DNA from: Skeletonema tropicum
Taxonomy: Eukaryota; Bacillariophyta; Thalassiosirophyceae; Thalassiosirales; Thalassiosiraceae
Length of the DNA: 64,000 bases
Direction: 5' to 3'
Assembly (NCBI GenBank): GCA_037178625.1
Contig: CM074148.1
Coordinates: 620,001-684,000, forward strand
Below the pieces are notes generated by a model. It saw only the letters and a list, made by a program, of their open reading frames with translations. It had not been told where the DNA came from and made no database searches. This document shows positions 9,996-22,260 of this stretch, one piece after another (within the stretch, counting starts at the first letter, position 1; every line of letters starts with the position of its first letter). The position numbers and the translations under genes were made by a program.

Positions 9996-11056
9996 TGTAT
10001 AATATATCTTATGTTGTGTACTGCGATACTCCGGAGAGGGGCGGGGGCTTGACTGGGAGGTTGCTGGCACGGATTAATTATATTAGGTGAAGGGCTTCGC
10101 TTTTTCACTTGTTGTGCTTGATGTTTTGCTGTACATAGACTTTTACACGCGTATTGCTTGGGTTGTTGTTGGTTCGTTGTGTTACGGAAAGAATGGGAGC
10201 TTCAAGGAAGGAGAGCAATTGTTGACAGGTGTGGAACTTGAAGCTCTACTTGAAGTAGAGAATTATGCAGTGGTATCCCTTATTTTATGGATTGGTAGGT
10301 ACAACCATGTGGTGTAATATTGAATTCCTTGCAATTGTTGCCAAAAATATAAAAATCTCAAAATCAATTAAACCCGGGTTAAAATTCAAAGGTCGACGTG
10401 GTGCCCATTTCAATGTCTGAAAAACAGCTCATTCCACGTCAGTTGAATATACTTTGGAATTAGTACATTTACATTGACGTTGCACTTGAGCAATTCTGTA
10501 AAAATTCTGTAAAGTTCAAGTTCGATTCACTAGAACAGTTTCGGAGGTTGGGGTTCGCATAGGAGGAGGGGTTAATCCTCAATGTACGGCCAACTTCTGG
10601 CTCTCTAGAGTCCAGCCGACTTTGATAGTCAGAATTCCGCAAACTCCGCCAGTTGCTAGTTAGGTACTTTGACTATCAAAATCGGACTCCTAGCTGAGAG
10701 TTTACACACAAAAGCACACAAATTAGTTAGTAAAAAGTTCTCCTTGCCTGAGAGTCCGATTTAGCTAGTTGAGAAAATGAGAACCGACTATCTAATTCTG
10801 AGCCAGAGAGTGCGGAGAGTGCTAACAAAAGAGCTACAGTCATTCTCATTTTTCCGACAAGAAAACCAAGCATTCCCAACAGCGCGGCATCATGACACGA
10901 TGGCGCTAGGTACGCTACTCCCCTCAACGCCAACATCAACATGCTACACATGATAAGACGACGTAGTAAAGGGTAGTTGTACAGCAATAATAAGAATATC
11001 AGCAACAAATAAGCCCAACAACGCATACCAACAACAACATCACGTCTGGGTTGGTT
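9996..11056. other. Spacer with an imperfect inverted repeat
   Basis: No gene is supported: open frames at 10087-10317 (+) and 10727-11092 (-) have no domain. CCGACTTTGATAGTC (10617-10631) and GACTATCAAAATCGG (10671-10685) form a 15-bp inverted repeat with one G-T type mismatch around a 39-nt loop. The 10590-10760 stretch is rich in related 'agagtccga' fragments, which suggests an old small element. Confidence 0.4.
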
Positions 11057-11935
11057 ATGGCTGCTCGTCGACGAAGAGAGTCGCGGCATCAAACGGCTGC
11101 GCCAGACACTGCATCCACCGGCGCGTCTTCTTTTCGTTTAAGTGCAGATCAAGAAGCCGCAGTACTTGAGACTAGACGCCATGTGATAAAACATCTCCCT
11201 GAATATAGGAATCGAATCGAGGAAACAATAGATTATTTCGAAAAACATATGCCCGACTACTACAGAGAAGTTGTGTACAACTTAACTCCGGAAATTAAAG
11301 CCGATCCATCTCGCTTTTACTACAAAGCAGAACGGGACTTTCATTACGATCGCTTGATTAGCGAGCCTATGACGGCATTTTGCAGCCATTGAAAGAAGTG
11401 GAAAGATGAAGCCAAAACGAAACAGTATGGATTTTCGCATATTAGAAAATACCATGATGCGATATTGAAGTGCTCAGAGTACTCCGGGGGCTCTCATGTA
11501 AGTCAAGAGTATCGTGATGAAATGAATGCCTACATTGAAAGCATGAAACGAGAGAAAACCGGTGCAAAACAAAACAACCAAATTGAGGAGAAGGAGGCGG
11601 ACCCGATTGGAATTGATCTCTATTCGGACATAGCTAACTGGGCGATAGAAGAAGGAACACCGGGTGGGATCCTAATTTGGGCGAGTTCAGTGACACAGTG
11701 GAATTGCAAGGCCGACCCATCAGTGTTGATGCTCTTGGCTTGAGTTATTTGTGCCGTTTCCCAGCGCTCCATCATCGCAGATCATCAGTGACTCCTTTGA
11801 AGCTGCCAAAGCTGCTTTGAAGCAGGAGCATCCATCTCTCTTTTCAAAGAAGGGTCATGGCACTTGGTCAGTCAGTACATGGTCTAAAGAATTACGTCTT
11901 TCGTCGAGGAAGAGGAAAGCAACAGCCTCATCGTA
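11057..11935 (+). pseudogene. Decayed tyrosine-recombinase (Crypton-like) fragment
   Basis: An open frame from the ATG at 11057 to 11392 gives a charged N-terminus (HVIKHLPEYRNRIEETIDYF). After a stop, the same style of sequence continues at 11400-11743: GFSHIRKYHDAILKCS, then EYRDEMNAYIESMKRE, ADPIGIDLYSDIANWAIEEG, and IWASSVTQWNCKADPS. The series 'IRKYHDAI - Y...KRE - A.EEG - WA...QWN..A' resembles the N-terminal, SAM-like part of tyrosine recombinases in stramenopile Crypton-type elements. A further frame at 11751-11935 (KQEHPSLFSKKGHG, basic end) may be the element's tail. The catalytic R-H-R-Y region is missing. It is a dead relic; the family assignment is from pattern memory. Confidence 0.45.
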
Positions 11936-12936
11936 ACTGAGGTAAATAATTAGTTGATCAATTAAGTTAAGATGACATGATAGATGTACAATAGGACTAA
12001 CCATTTTGGTATCACAATCGGTCTATAATCCGTCTCTTATGATGTGCTAGGCCAGCCTGCTTTGTTTTGATGGCAGACATCGGATGTTACTAAACACATC
12101 TACATACATTTCCTTTTGTGTTTCAACTTCGTATACATTTGTGTCGATGTGCGTGTACTTGTCCTCGATCCTCCTCGCTCCTCAATAGAGCTTACGGGGG
12201 CGGGCCTTTGCAACTTCTACGTAACAGTAAACTAGTGTTAGATAGACACTGTTACCTACATAACATCACTACTGGTACTATCTAACTTTCAACTTGCTAA
12301 TTCCTCACCACAAGAGAGAGAGATTGGCCTTATCAAGTTCCTACATCGAAAGATACCCATCTTATTTTTCATCCGGGTCCAAAATTTCATTGTCACGTTG
12401 GGAATCAGTACAATCTTTCGAGGCCTATGCAAATGCGAGAAAGTCCGTACGTTTCGGCCGAATCCACGACCTCCGGTCTTTCTTTGGATTTAAACTCCGC
12501 TCCAACTATCCAATTATTGATGCAAGGTGGTCAATAAAGTATCCAATTCATGAAGGTTCCATTCCACGATCTCACACACACACTATTCATCCAAAAAAAA
12601 GGCCGCACAGCACAGATGGATTGATTGCATTCTACTGCCTTGAAGATCTTTTGTGTCAATTGTTTGCAGCAGTGCAGTTGGATTGTTTGGAGACGAGTAG
12701 AACATTGTACACGGTGACTTTCACTTCCGTTCATCTCTCTCTCTCTCTAGCGATAACACATCAACGATATATAGATACCGTGTAGAGAGATATTGACGGA
12801 CATAACACGAATAGATATAGAGTCATAGACATTCAACGACACACACGTGTCTACAACAAGAGATACACACCTGCACCCCTTACAATTCAATAAAACCCAC
12901 CACCAAACCCCAACTACACACCTACCTTTGTTAACA
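11936..12936. other. Upstream region of the first PKG-like gene
   Basis: No supported gene; the 12294-12785 open frame has no domain and starts with a non-ATG codon. A CT run (12738-12750) and several A/C-rich stretches (12840-12930) precede the ATG at 12937 and probably form its promoter and leader. Confidence 0.4.
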
Positions 12937-13849
12937 ATGTTTAAAAAAATAAAATCCGCCGGCAAAAAAGCAGTCTCCATCGAAGAAGGACACAAATCTT
13001 CCCTCGAACCCGCCAATGAAAAAGATCCACGTGCAAGATTGGAAAGTGAGGAGGAACGGAGGGAGAGGAGGAGGGCGGAAAGGGATGGCAAGGGTGAGTT
13101 TTCTATATATATATTGTATTTTATATTGTATTGTATATTTTGTAGAATGGTGGTTGCTGTTGGTGGTGGATGTTTCATGTACAAAGATTTTATTGTAATC
13201 TTATTATTGTTGGTGGTGGTGGATAGGATGTGCAAGTCACTGAGAGCGGGGGCAATGTGAAATAGTTACACTAACAAATGACCATTATTATTCACCACAC
13301 CCATCTAACACCCACTCCTCTACATTCTAACCCACCACACCCTCCAAAAACAGAACGAAAGTCCACACGAAAATCAGTAAAATACAAACTTGACGAAGAT
13401 GGAAATAAAATCCCCCGTGACCGTGACAAAAGCCTCCTCTTCCGATGATCGCAAATTGCGCAAATCGTCATCGTCGTCGAAACATCGTCGTAGTTCCTAA
13501 GAGTAAAAGTACCGATAGGGAGAAGAAGATTGCATTGCATGCCAAGGCTAGGAGGGAGGCGGAACGGCAGAGGAAGAAGGGTGAGTTTAGTTTTTGCAGT
13601 TTGTTAGGATGATGTGTGTTTTGGTTGTTTGTTTTGGTTGTTTGTGGAGAGTGTTTGATTTGTGTAGAGGGGGGGGGGGGAGTGGGTGATTGGTTAGGAA
13701 ATGATCCAATGACCTCCTCCCCCCCTTCCTTTCAATCAATAGATGTATATTGTACTAGAATATATATTTCAATGATATATCTTGATGACTCACACTTATT
13801 CTCTTTTTCACTTTCTAATATCAACCACCCCTAAACTCTCTCCCCCAAT

Positions 13850-13880
<31 letters not shown>

Positions 13881-16226
13881 TCAGACGAATCCCAAGGAAT
13901 CCAAGATCTATCCCTCGAAACCAAAGACTACGAACCAGGCCTCAAGGTCGAAATCAAAGGAAAACAATCCAAAGGTGGTTCCAATTCCGTCCACGCCCAA
14001 CGATTCGATAATATCTACTCCAACCCCCTCAGCGACACCACCACCCAACTCAAAGATTTCAAGGCACCCATCTATCCCAAATCGGATGATGATGTCGAAT
14101 TTTTATTGGATGCACTTGCCGATAACTTTGTGTTTAATACACTGGATGAGGAAGAGTTGGAAACCTTGGTGAATGCATTTGAAAACTTTGAGTGTCGAGA
14201 GGGCGAAGAGATTATTCGTCAGGGTGAGACTGGGGGGCACTTTTATATTATGAGGAAGGGTACGGTCGCATTCATGGTGGATGGGGAGGAGGTTGGAAGG
14301 GCAGTTACCGGAAATTCATTCGGCGAGTTGGCATTGTTGTATAATGCTCCACGGGCGGCGACGTGTATGGCCGTGGATGGGAAGGCGGGATTGTGGAGGG
14401 TCGATCAGGTGACCTTTCGTAAGTTGTTGGCGGCACATACGATTCAGAATGATGATCAGACGAAGGATGTGTTGAGGAAGGTCCCGTTTTTGAGTGATTT
14501 GGATGATGAGTTTATTATCCGGATTGCCGATGCGTTGACTACCGTGTATTATGATGCGGGCGATGTGATCTTTGAGAGGGGGAGTGAGGGGGATGTGTTT
14601 TATGTGATTCGGGAGGGGAAGGTGGAGTATGAGCATAGGAAGAGGGGGGTGAAGGTGTTGGGTACCCGGGGATTACTTTGGGGAGCAGGCGATTGTGAAG
14701 AATGAGCCGAGGAAGGCGGATGCTACGGCGGTGAAGGATACGATTGTGTTGGAGTTGTCGAGGGATGTGTTTGAGAAGGTTTTGGGACCGCTTTCGGAGG
14801 TGATTGCTCGGTCGAATGATCGGCGTTTGCTTCGAAGTGTGCCTATTTTTGCCGATTCCGATATTGAGAACTTTGAGATTGAATTGATGGCAGCATTGAT
14901 TGATGAGGTTCGATATCCCGCCGAGAGGGAGATTCTAACGGAGGGTGATTATGTCGATGCACCCGCACTTTACCTCGTTCGGTCGGGAGTGTTGGAGTCT
15001 TTTACTGATGATGGAGATAGTCAAATTCTCAAAGCTGGAACCTTCTTTGGGATGGATACCTTACTGCCTGATGAGGAACAGAAGTTTGGAGGGAAGGGAG
15101 GAATGAAGCAAAGCAAAGAGACTGTCGAAGTATTGGAAGATTGTGTCCTCGGAAAGCTCTCGTTGGCCAACATTGACAGTGTTATATTGGATCTAGGTCG
15201 TATGGGTAACAAAAAGGGTGGAAGGAAAGGAACTGATCTTTTGGACAGATCCATTGACATTTTCAAGTTGGAGCGTCACACTCTTCTCGGTGCTGGAACA
15301 TTTGGTCAGGTATGGCTCGCCTCGGATAAGAAACTCCGGCCAAGCCTACGCCCTCAAGGTTCAGATTAAGCGTGAGCTGATTGACCACCACCAAGCGGAG
15401 GGTGTATGCCGTGAGCGCGCAGTCATGTCAAAGATTGACCATCCATTCGTCATCAAACTTGTGAACACTTCTCAGGATAAGCAGAGTGTGTTTATGCTTT
15501 TGAATTTGGTACAGGGAGGTGAATTATTCAATGTAATGCACAACGAAGAACGTGACTGCATTCCTGAGAAAGAAGTCAAATTTTACTCTGCGGGAATCCT
15601 CGAGGGTTTGGCTTACATGCATCGTCGACGTATTCTTTACCGTGATCTAAAGCCCGAGAATGTGTTGATTGACGATAAGGGATACACTGTGATTGTCGAT
15701 CTTGGTTTCGCCAAAATTGTGAACGATAAGACCTACACTCTTTGCGGAACACCTCTCTACCTCGCTCCGGAGGTGATTCTATCCCGTGGTCACGACTAAG
15801 GGAGCAGATTACTGGTCTCTCGGGTGCCTGATGTATGAGATGCTTACCGGTCAAACTCCCTTTTATGATCACAACATCGACCAGATCACCTTATTTAAAC
15901 GCATCGTCCACGGGAGGTACCGTTTCCCCAAATCCTTCTCCGATGAGGCGCAGGACTTGATCTCTGGAATGCTGGCAAACAAATCTACACGGCGACTAGG
16001 GTGTCTCGCATCGGCCGAGAGAGACATCAAAGAGCATCCATTCATGAAAGAAATCAACTTTGGTAAGCTTGGGAAGAGATTACTCAAGGCACCGTGGGTG
16101 CCCAGGTTGAGAGATCCTTTGGATGCTAGTTGCTTCGAGAGTTGGGATCACTTGGATGATAAGGAGACAACAGGAAATTACAAAGCTTTGAGTTCGAAGG
16201 AGCAAGATATGTTCGTAGAGTTTTAA
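12937..16226 (+). CDS. PKG-like cyclic-nucleotide-regulated AGC kinase, copy 1
   Basis: Three exons are visible: 12937-13093 (MFKKIKSAGKK, basic), about 13354-13580, and 13885-16226; both introns begin GTGAGTTT and join in phase 1. Three cyclic-nucleotide-binding domains follow. The first has a canonical phosphate-binding cassette (FGELALLYNAPRAATC); the second (FGEQAIVKNEPRKADA) and third are altered. The kinase has a Gly loop (GAGTFGQVW), YALKVQIKREL, YRDLKPENVLID, DLGFAK (DLG in place of DFG), GTPLYLAPE and a C-terminal AGC tail ending in MFVEF. This is the order of cGMP-dependent kinases of algae and apicomplexans, which have three or more CNB domains. Single-base frame shifts are needed near 14668 (a G run), 15330 (an AAA run), 15796 and twice in exon 2; the domain residues on both sides are intact. 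Paralogous to the gene at 36749-39640. Confidence 0.8.
13851..13884 (+). repeat. (CA)13 microsatellite at a 3' splice site
   Basis: Thirteen AC units occupy 13851-13876, and ATATTCAG follows at once, ending at the predicted acceptor of intron 2 (exon 3 begins at 13885). The repeat takes the place of the usual polypyrimidine tract. Confidence 0.8.
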
Positions 16227-16474
16227 TTCGTTGGGAATGGGAAGAATGGATTCATCACGTGATGAATGAACATCGACTTTGTTGATGATTGAGAGGGGGA
16301 ATACAGGAACAACTTAATGTAATTCGTTTCGGTTTAGATTAATTCTTTTCTTATCACGCGAAAGTTGTAATAAGGCATGTTCAATTGCAAGGCCAAGAAG
16401 CGTACACACGCCCCATTTGGCAAAAGTTACATAACTTCGAGGTATAATCACGCCTGTTACAACCTCTTCTTCCT

Positions 16475-16933
16475 TCAGCTTCCACGAAAGTTGATGGATA
16501 CGCGCATGTAAGAACGTGAACAGTGATCAACAAATTCATCATTATCATTGTCATGCACTTCTTCTCCTGGCACAATCAGTATCCCACTGTCACTGTTACT
16601 TGCGTTACTTTCTTCTTCAGTCAATTCATCATACAAATTAATCACACCCAACTGCACCCAACTCCCTGTTACCATCATCTGTTCATTCCTCACATTAAAT
16701 ACCTCCTCATCTCGAAACCATATCGATGCATCACATCTAATTTTCATCCTCCTCTTTGTCATAGCAAGCATCTTGACGGAAACAGTGTAGTGCTTATCCA
16801 TAACTGGACATGCCTGTAACCGAACTATGTGATGCTGTGGTGGATGATCTAATTCAATGTTTCGTTGGAATGTAGTTCCATCTGCATTGCTGAGGAATAG
16901 GTAGGTTGAATAGTGGAAAGTTCCTTGAGCCAT
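16475..16933 (-). CDS. Hypothetical 152-residue protein
   Basis: The ATG at 16933 opens a 152-codon frame with balanced composition: hydrophobic and charged residues alternate (IVRLQACPVMDKHYTVSVKM), followed by an acidic linker (YDELTEEESNASNSDSG) and a basic end (SYMRVSINFRGS). The alternation would suit a small beta-sheet fold, such as a C2- or TRAF-like sandwich, but I recognise no family. The neighbours (PKG-like gene upstream, repeats downstream) give no clue. The opposite strand also has open frames (16523-16819), so it could be chance; composition and the ATG favour the minus strand. Confidence 0.4.
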   Translation of the reverse strand: MAQGTFHYSTYLFLSNADGTTFQRNIELDHPPQHHIVRLQACPVMDKHYTVSVKMLAMTKRRMKIRCDASIWFRDEEVFNVRNEQMMVTGSWVQLGVINLYDELTEEESNASNSDSGILIVPGEEVHDNDNDEFVDHCSRSYMRVSINFRGS

Positions 16934-17164
16934 CGTGTTGTTTATGTGTATCGAATAATTGTGGATGGTCGGTGCAGTAGGCGACTTACTCTTGGATCAC
17001 GAAATAAAACAAGATCAAGAGCAACAATGAGAGGAGGTATTCCCTTGAGAGGAGGGAGCGAAAGATGTTTTTAGTCCGGGCCCGGTAGGCGCGCCTCTTT
17101 GCGATTTTTGTCAGCAGAAAAGGACCTAAGTATTTTCGCTAGCTTCTGCTTATGATCGGCTGCA

Positions 17165-18105
17165 AGTATGTCATCCAACCTTTGCTGCGTCCTCACCGAT
17201 TGATGCCGCCTCCTCTTCACAGAGCCGCAGACCCCATCATCATCATTGGTATGATCCCGCCTACTTCTTCTTCATTCTGGCGAACGAACATGGCGCACTG
17301 GAAGAATGTGGAGTCAAAAGTCATTTGAAATGACTCGCAGTATCCATCTTGGTCATAAGCAGTTGTGAGTACCTTCCCTTGATTTGTCCGTGAGAGGAGG
17401 CATGAGACATTGGAGTAAGCCAGGTCTTAGGAGTAGCAGCGATATAAAGTTAGCTCTTCTCATCCTCATCCTCGCTCTATCCTGCTGTAGCTGTAGCGAT
17501 CACAATGACTCATCGTTCTGGATTGGATCTACCAACGAGCATATCGATATCGAACTGTCAGTGTTAGCCTCCTTCAACACTGACAACTCCTATCTGGGAG
17601 GCATTCCATTATCGGCAGCTGAACTACATCTAGAAGCAACACAGTCACAACACGTCCCAAAGAAAATCCATCAACAACCTATCAATCGTTTGCTCAAAAT
17701 ATACTCACAAATCAAGGCTGTTTGACTACCTCCTCATTTGGTGACGTTTTCTACATCCTCACTATCACTATTGCTGCTGCTTCAGATCTCCACTCAGTCG
17801 CAGTTGGAATGATCTACTTACCTCCTTCTGGCAAATGGGCGTATGCGATGCTAAATCACAAGCGTATCAGTAAATTCATTCGACAAGCACCACATACAAG
17901 TTCGATGATTTGGCGAATACTCTTGCAGTTGTGGAGAGACAGTGTGACGAAGTTTAGGTATGGCGAGCATGTTTTTGTTAGCCGAGGCTATGGAACCTCC
18001 AGATTGACCTAGCGATGCTGGAGTATCGTATATACCCGAACGCTCTTGTTTAGTTCTACATGTTGTACCATTTGAAAAGGCTGTATCATGTCAGATGTGG
18101 CTCAA
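17165..18105 (+). repeat. Diverged ~1 kb dispersed repeat, copy A
   Basis: The segment from GTCATCCAACCTTTGCTGCG onwards matches 24327-25465 in the same orientation, including shared blocks near 17240-17370, 17410-17600, 17790-17830, 17880-18000 and 18058-18103. The longest open frame (17384-17725, hydrophobic start) is not conserved between copies, so coding is unlikely. Confidence 0.7.
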
Positions 18106-19916
18106 CCATTTGAGTAAAGACTTTTGACTAGGATGGTCAAACTGCAACTGCTTGCTTTTGCTTTGCCTTCGAACCTTTTACTTCAAGACTAACCTCCTTT
18201 GGATTTGGATTGGTTTGGTTCATACGATAATCAAGAAGTTAGTTCTTTTTTTATGTGACATGGCGGGCGGGATCAAGGATCAGCCAGTTGTGGGTTTGGG
18301 TGAAAATCCGAAATCCGGAGAAAATGACTTTGACTTTGAGCACCCTACTCCTATAATGTAGTAACTTTGCAGGGCAAGCTTCTCCCGGCTTTCGTGCTTC
18401 CTCTCTACTCTCTACTCTCTCCCTCTGCTCTGAGAGAGAGGTCTCTTGCTTCACACAGAAGCAGAGCTGCAACTGCAATAAGAGTAAGAATAAGTTCTTG
18501 TTTTCTGTCAAAATCTGCTAAGGCTAAGCAGCTTCTTCTATTTCTATCAACTTTCTTATCACTTTTTGATGACTTACACTCTTCACTTCACTGCATCGTT
18601 TCGATCTCTGCATTTGATTGGTAACCCAACATGTCGAGATCGAGAATTGGTCGTTCTTTTTTGGCATTCAATCGTTGCTCGAAGCGAATGAGATTCTGAA
18701 CATTGAAGCTGCGTTCCAGTTCTAAGGGTTTCATTAGATATCGACAAGACAACGTAGACGTAGACCCAGTTCACGCATCGATAATTCCAGTCATTGACGA
18801 TGAGGTCGTCTTTGGACATTCCCTGCAGCTTGTGGCCTGTTGTTGCAATGTTAGAGTTGACAGGAACCTGTTTGGCTCGTGGCCTTTGATTTCATACTGT
18901 GAAATAAGCTCATCTTTCAGCGTGACTTGGTGGTAGTCCTCGTAGGATTTAACAGCTTTCCGGGTACGGTCTCGCATGCGAGACCATTTTTGCCACCTAG
19001 CTTCCTACGTAGTTATAAAATAACAACTATTCACATTTAGAAGACGTTCAGTACAGCTATGAAACGCTAAGAAGCAGCTCTTTTCATTGGTGGAGCTCAC
19101 CAATAACGAAGCTCAACTATTTCGGCGGTTACAATGCAGGAAAGGCAATAGCTCGATTTTTTGTGTATCAAAAATCACAAAAAAAATAGCCGCCGGCCGG
19201 CCGCCGACCATGGCAGTTCTGATGTTACTATGTCGCTTACAACCCATTACATGCAGCATACCGCATATCCAACGAAAGCTCATGACATACCAAAACGAAT
19301 AGTGTGCGTAGCGTTTCATGAAATGGACAATATCACCGTCGGATCACCTCCTATATGTAAGCGGTATTTTTGCCCATCATAGCATCGTCGGCCCTACACA
19401 CAAGATAGATATGGGACGATTAAACCGAATCTCCAACAGAGCCAAGGCACCATACCTCGCGTATATATTATTAGAAGAGATATGTGTAGTCGGATCGGTT
19501 TGTAATGTTGTTTTATTGGCATAAAAGTGGCTATTGGAAGTGAGGCGGATGCGTCGGGCGACGAAAAATATCGACCAAGTGTGTAGTAGATAAGAGCATG
19601 GTATAAACAATGAATTCATGAACCCAGCAACAACAATCAACTCGCAACTACCATTACTATTGATCCGTGGCGTTGGATTCATTAATATAGGCCATTGCTG
19701 TCAACAGGAGAGCATGGTAGGAAGCAGATCGGCCGTCATGGTTCATAGGGAGAAGGTGTTTTTTTTGCTAGATAATACTACGTAGGACGGTAAAAGGGGC
19801 TAGGAGGTTTGTTGGCGCAAAAAACGACTTACCCGGAAAGCTGTTAACGCTTATCCTGTTTTTCTGAGAACGAAGTGACTCTACTGTTATCTTGTGGATA
19901 GCCTCACACCCAATTA
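18106..19916. other. Long spacer, no gene seen
   Basis: Several open frames of 60-100 codons overlap on both strands, none with a recognisable domain or a consistent start. A GC-rich patch with nested CCGGCCGG palindromes lies at about 19191-19208. Confidence 0.4.
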
Positions 19917-20647
19917 TTAGCCTATCGCATAGTACACAGACAGCAGCGCGAAATGCATTTGGCGATTGCTATCGACTTTCATGATTTTCTTTTGGTCATG
20001 ATTGCGTGCCTGTTGGACTGGATGTGTTTTGTCAACAACAATCTCATAATCACAACTCTTTCCAATGCACTCCTCTGGGGTCATCGCATTCGTTCGTTGA
20101 GGGTAAAGCCTTGCCGCAGCGGTCTTCTTTGCCTTCTGAGCTGCCCTCTCCTCTGCGCTCATCGACTCAATCTTGCGTTGACGGTAAAGCCTTGCCGCAG
20201 CGGTCTGCTTTGCCTGCTGAGCTGCCCTCTCCTCTGCGCTCATCGACTCAATCTTGCGTTGACGGTAAAGCCTTGCCGCAGCGGTCTGCTTTGCCTGCTG
20301 AGCTGCCCTCTCCTCTGCGCTCATCGACTCAATCTTGCGTTGACGGTAAAGCCTTGCCGCAGCATCTTTTTTGCCTTCTGAGCTGCCCTCTCCTCTGCGC
20401 TCATCGAGGCATTTTTGCGTTGACGATAGAGCTTTGCTGCAGCGGCCTTCTTTGCCTTCTGAGCTGCCCTCTCCTCTGCGGTCATAGAGGCATGCTTGCG
20501 TTGACGGTAAAGACTTGCTCTAGCGGCAGCCTTAGCCCTTTGAGCTGCCCTCTCCTCTGGCTCTGGGCTGATAGAGGCATTCTTGCGTTGCCCTAAAAGC
20601 TCTGTATTATCGGCTTCCTTAGTCTCCTCTGGGTAGCTCGTCGACAT
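19917..20647 (-). CDS. Repeat-built basic coiled-coil protein, frameshifted
   Basis: From the ATG at 20647 (MSTSYPEETKEADN) the protein enters about six tandem 27-residue units of the type SMSAEERAAQKAKK plus AAARLYRQRK, and ends in a non-repetitive tail (KSCDYEIVVDKTHP) closed at 19917. Each unit is Ala/Glu/Lys/Arg-rich and should be helical or coiled-coil. One frame change near 20368, where a T run (A run on the coding strand) appears one base short, splits the frame in two. The LYRQRK ending of each unit resembles the basic half of a bZIP-like helix, but no leucine zipper follows. Function unknown; a homopolymer error would make it a normal gene of about 240 residues. Confidence 0.5.
20103..20590 (-). 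repeat. 81-bp tandem coding repeat, about six units
   Basis: Units of 81 bp (27 codons) repeat from about 20103 to 20590. The two units at 20183-20343 are nearly identical, while the outer ones have diverged, so the array has recently expanded from the centre. Confidence 0.75.
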
Positions 20648-22260
20648 CAGGTACAATAAGAAGTATTATCTTGACACACAATGGACGGAAGTTGACCTCT
20701 TGATGAATATCTACTTAGGGTGAATTATTCCTTCAATGATGAAATAATAGTACCCTCTATGCATATTTAGTTCTCTCTAGAGAGAGTCACAATTGTTTTT
20801 TTGAAAAATTATGATAAATAGCTGTGTCTGTAATAATTTTAGGTTTTCGATATAATAAGTCGAAAGTAGGGTGAACTATTCCTGATTGAATAATGCACCC
20901 TACTTATTCCTGATTGAATTCGTGAACTGAGATTTTGCAAATACCGGTCTGCGTCTCTTCCGTGGGATGGACGAGTCTGCCCACGTACAACGTGAGTGAC
21001 ATGCTCTATCTATCTACAAATTCTATTGATTTCCGGAATAAGCCTCTCTCTCTAGAGGTATGTAAGCTTGACAATCAGTCGAAGCTTGGATACAATGCCT
21101 ACGTTGTAACCGGGAAAGTTGATGACAAAATGTAAATCTGAGTGAGGGGTCAAACAAATGAACAGTTAGTTGGAGGTGCGTGGAGGCACGCATTATTACT
21201 GAAGTAAGTGATATGGGGCTGCCAGCCCTGTCTCTTATGCGAATCATTGATCGTCTCGCACTGGCACCAACAAAGATCAGTCTAAAAGGACAAGTAAGGC
21301 AAAGACACACATGAGGCGACATCTCATGAGGCGACGAAAACGAAATGCATCTACAAGAGAACTAAGGCAAAGGTGATAAAGTCAAATTGCTAATTGGATT
21401 GCCTAAAGCTAAAGCTGCAAAATTATGAGTTCATCGCAGGGCTCTTGCATCTGCTATGTGGGAATTTCACCCAGATGGGTATGAAGTCAGAAAGGGCTTG
21501 TACCATAATGTGATCGTGATCATGCTTGCTCGTGTATCAAATTACCAGCATCTACAATTCGATCCCACATGGAAAGTAAGAAATTCATCTTTGCACACAC
21601 AATTTTGTTTCTCTTCAATTGATGTAACATTGTCATCGAAGTGCAAGCAGTCATGTCCGCCATAAAGATAATTGACTCCAATTGCTTGTACTGTTTCGTT
21701 CACAAGATTTAAAGCCTTCTCTCTGCACAATGCATTGTCGTGATTCTCGTCTTGTTGAAGATTACGGCCGTGTCCATTAGGGGAAGTGTGTCGCAGAGTC
21801 CGGAGGGACCTGTGCTCATCACCTGTGTCAACATGCATGAACAGTGTGAACAGGTCATGTCATTACATGCATCGAATGAGAACACCAAGACAAGAAGGCA
21901 TGAGATCAGTTATTTATATACATGAACTTACTTGCAGTTACCATGCCCACCATGACTGCAAATACGAGAATGATATTCTTCACCTTCATTCTTATACTTA
22001 TATTATGTCCTTCCACTTCCACTATACCTATTCACTTTGACTTTGATTTACTATTTTCTTGATTGTAACGATGCAATGATTCTTTGTTGGTGCTTATTAC
22101 GAGCTCTGCATATATCATCCTGGAAGTGCCTTAGCTGTCAAGCAGCAGCTCTTGATCACAAAATACGATTGGACACGAGAAGCGCGAGAAGCTCATCTCA
22201 TGGGAAACATCTCCCATAACGTACGGGAAAGTTGATGACAAAATGTAAATCTGAGTGAGG
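20648..22260. other. Spacer with an insert between 37-bp direct repeats
   Basis: CGGGAAAGTTGATGACAAAA and the following 17 bases occur at 21111-21147 and again at 22224-22260. The 1,076 bases between them (21148-22223) look like an insertion or a duplication by-product. Open frames inside (for example 21456-21665) show no domain. The right repeat touches the start of the second RT element copy. Confidence 0.5.
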
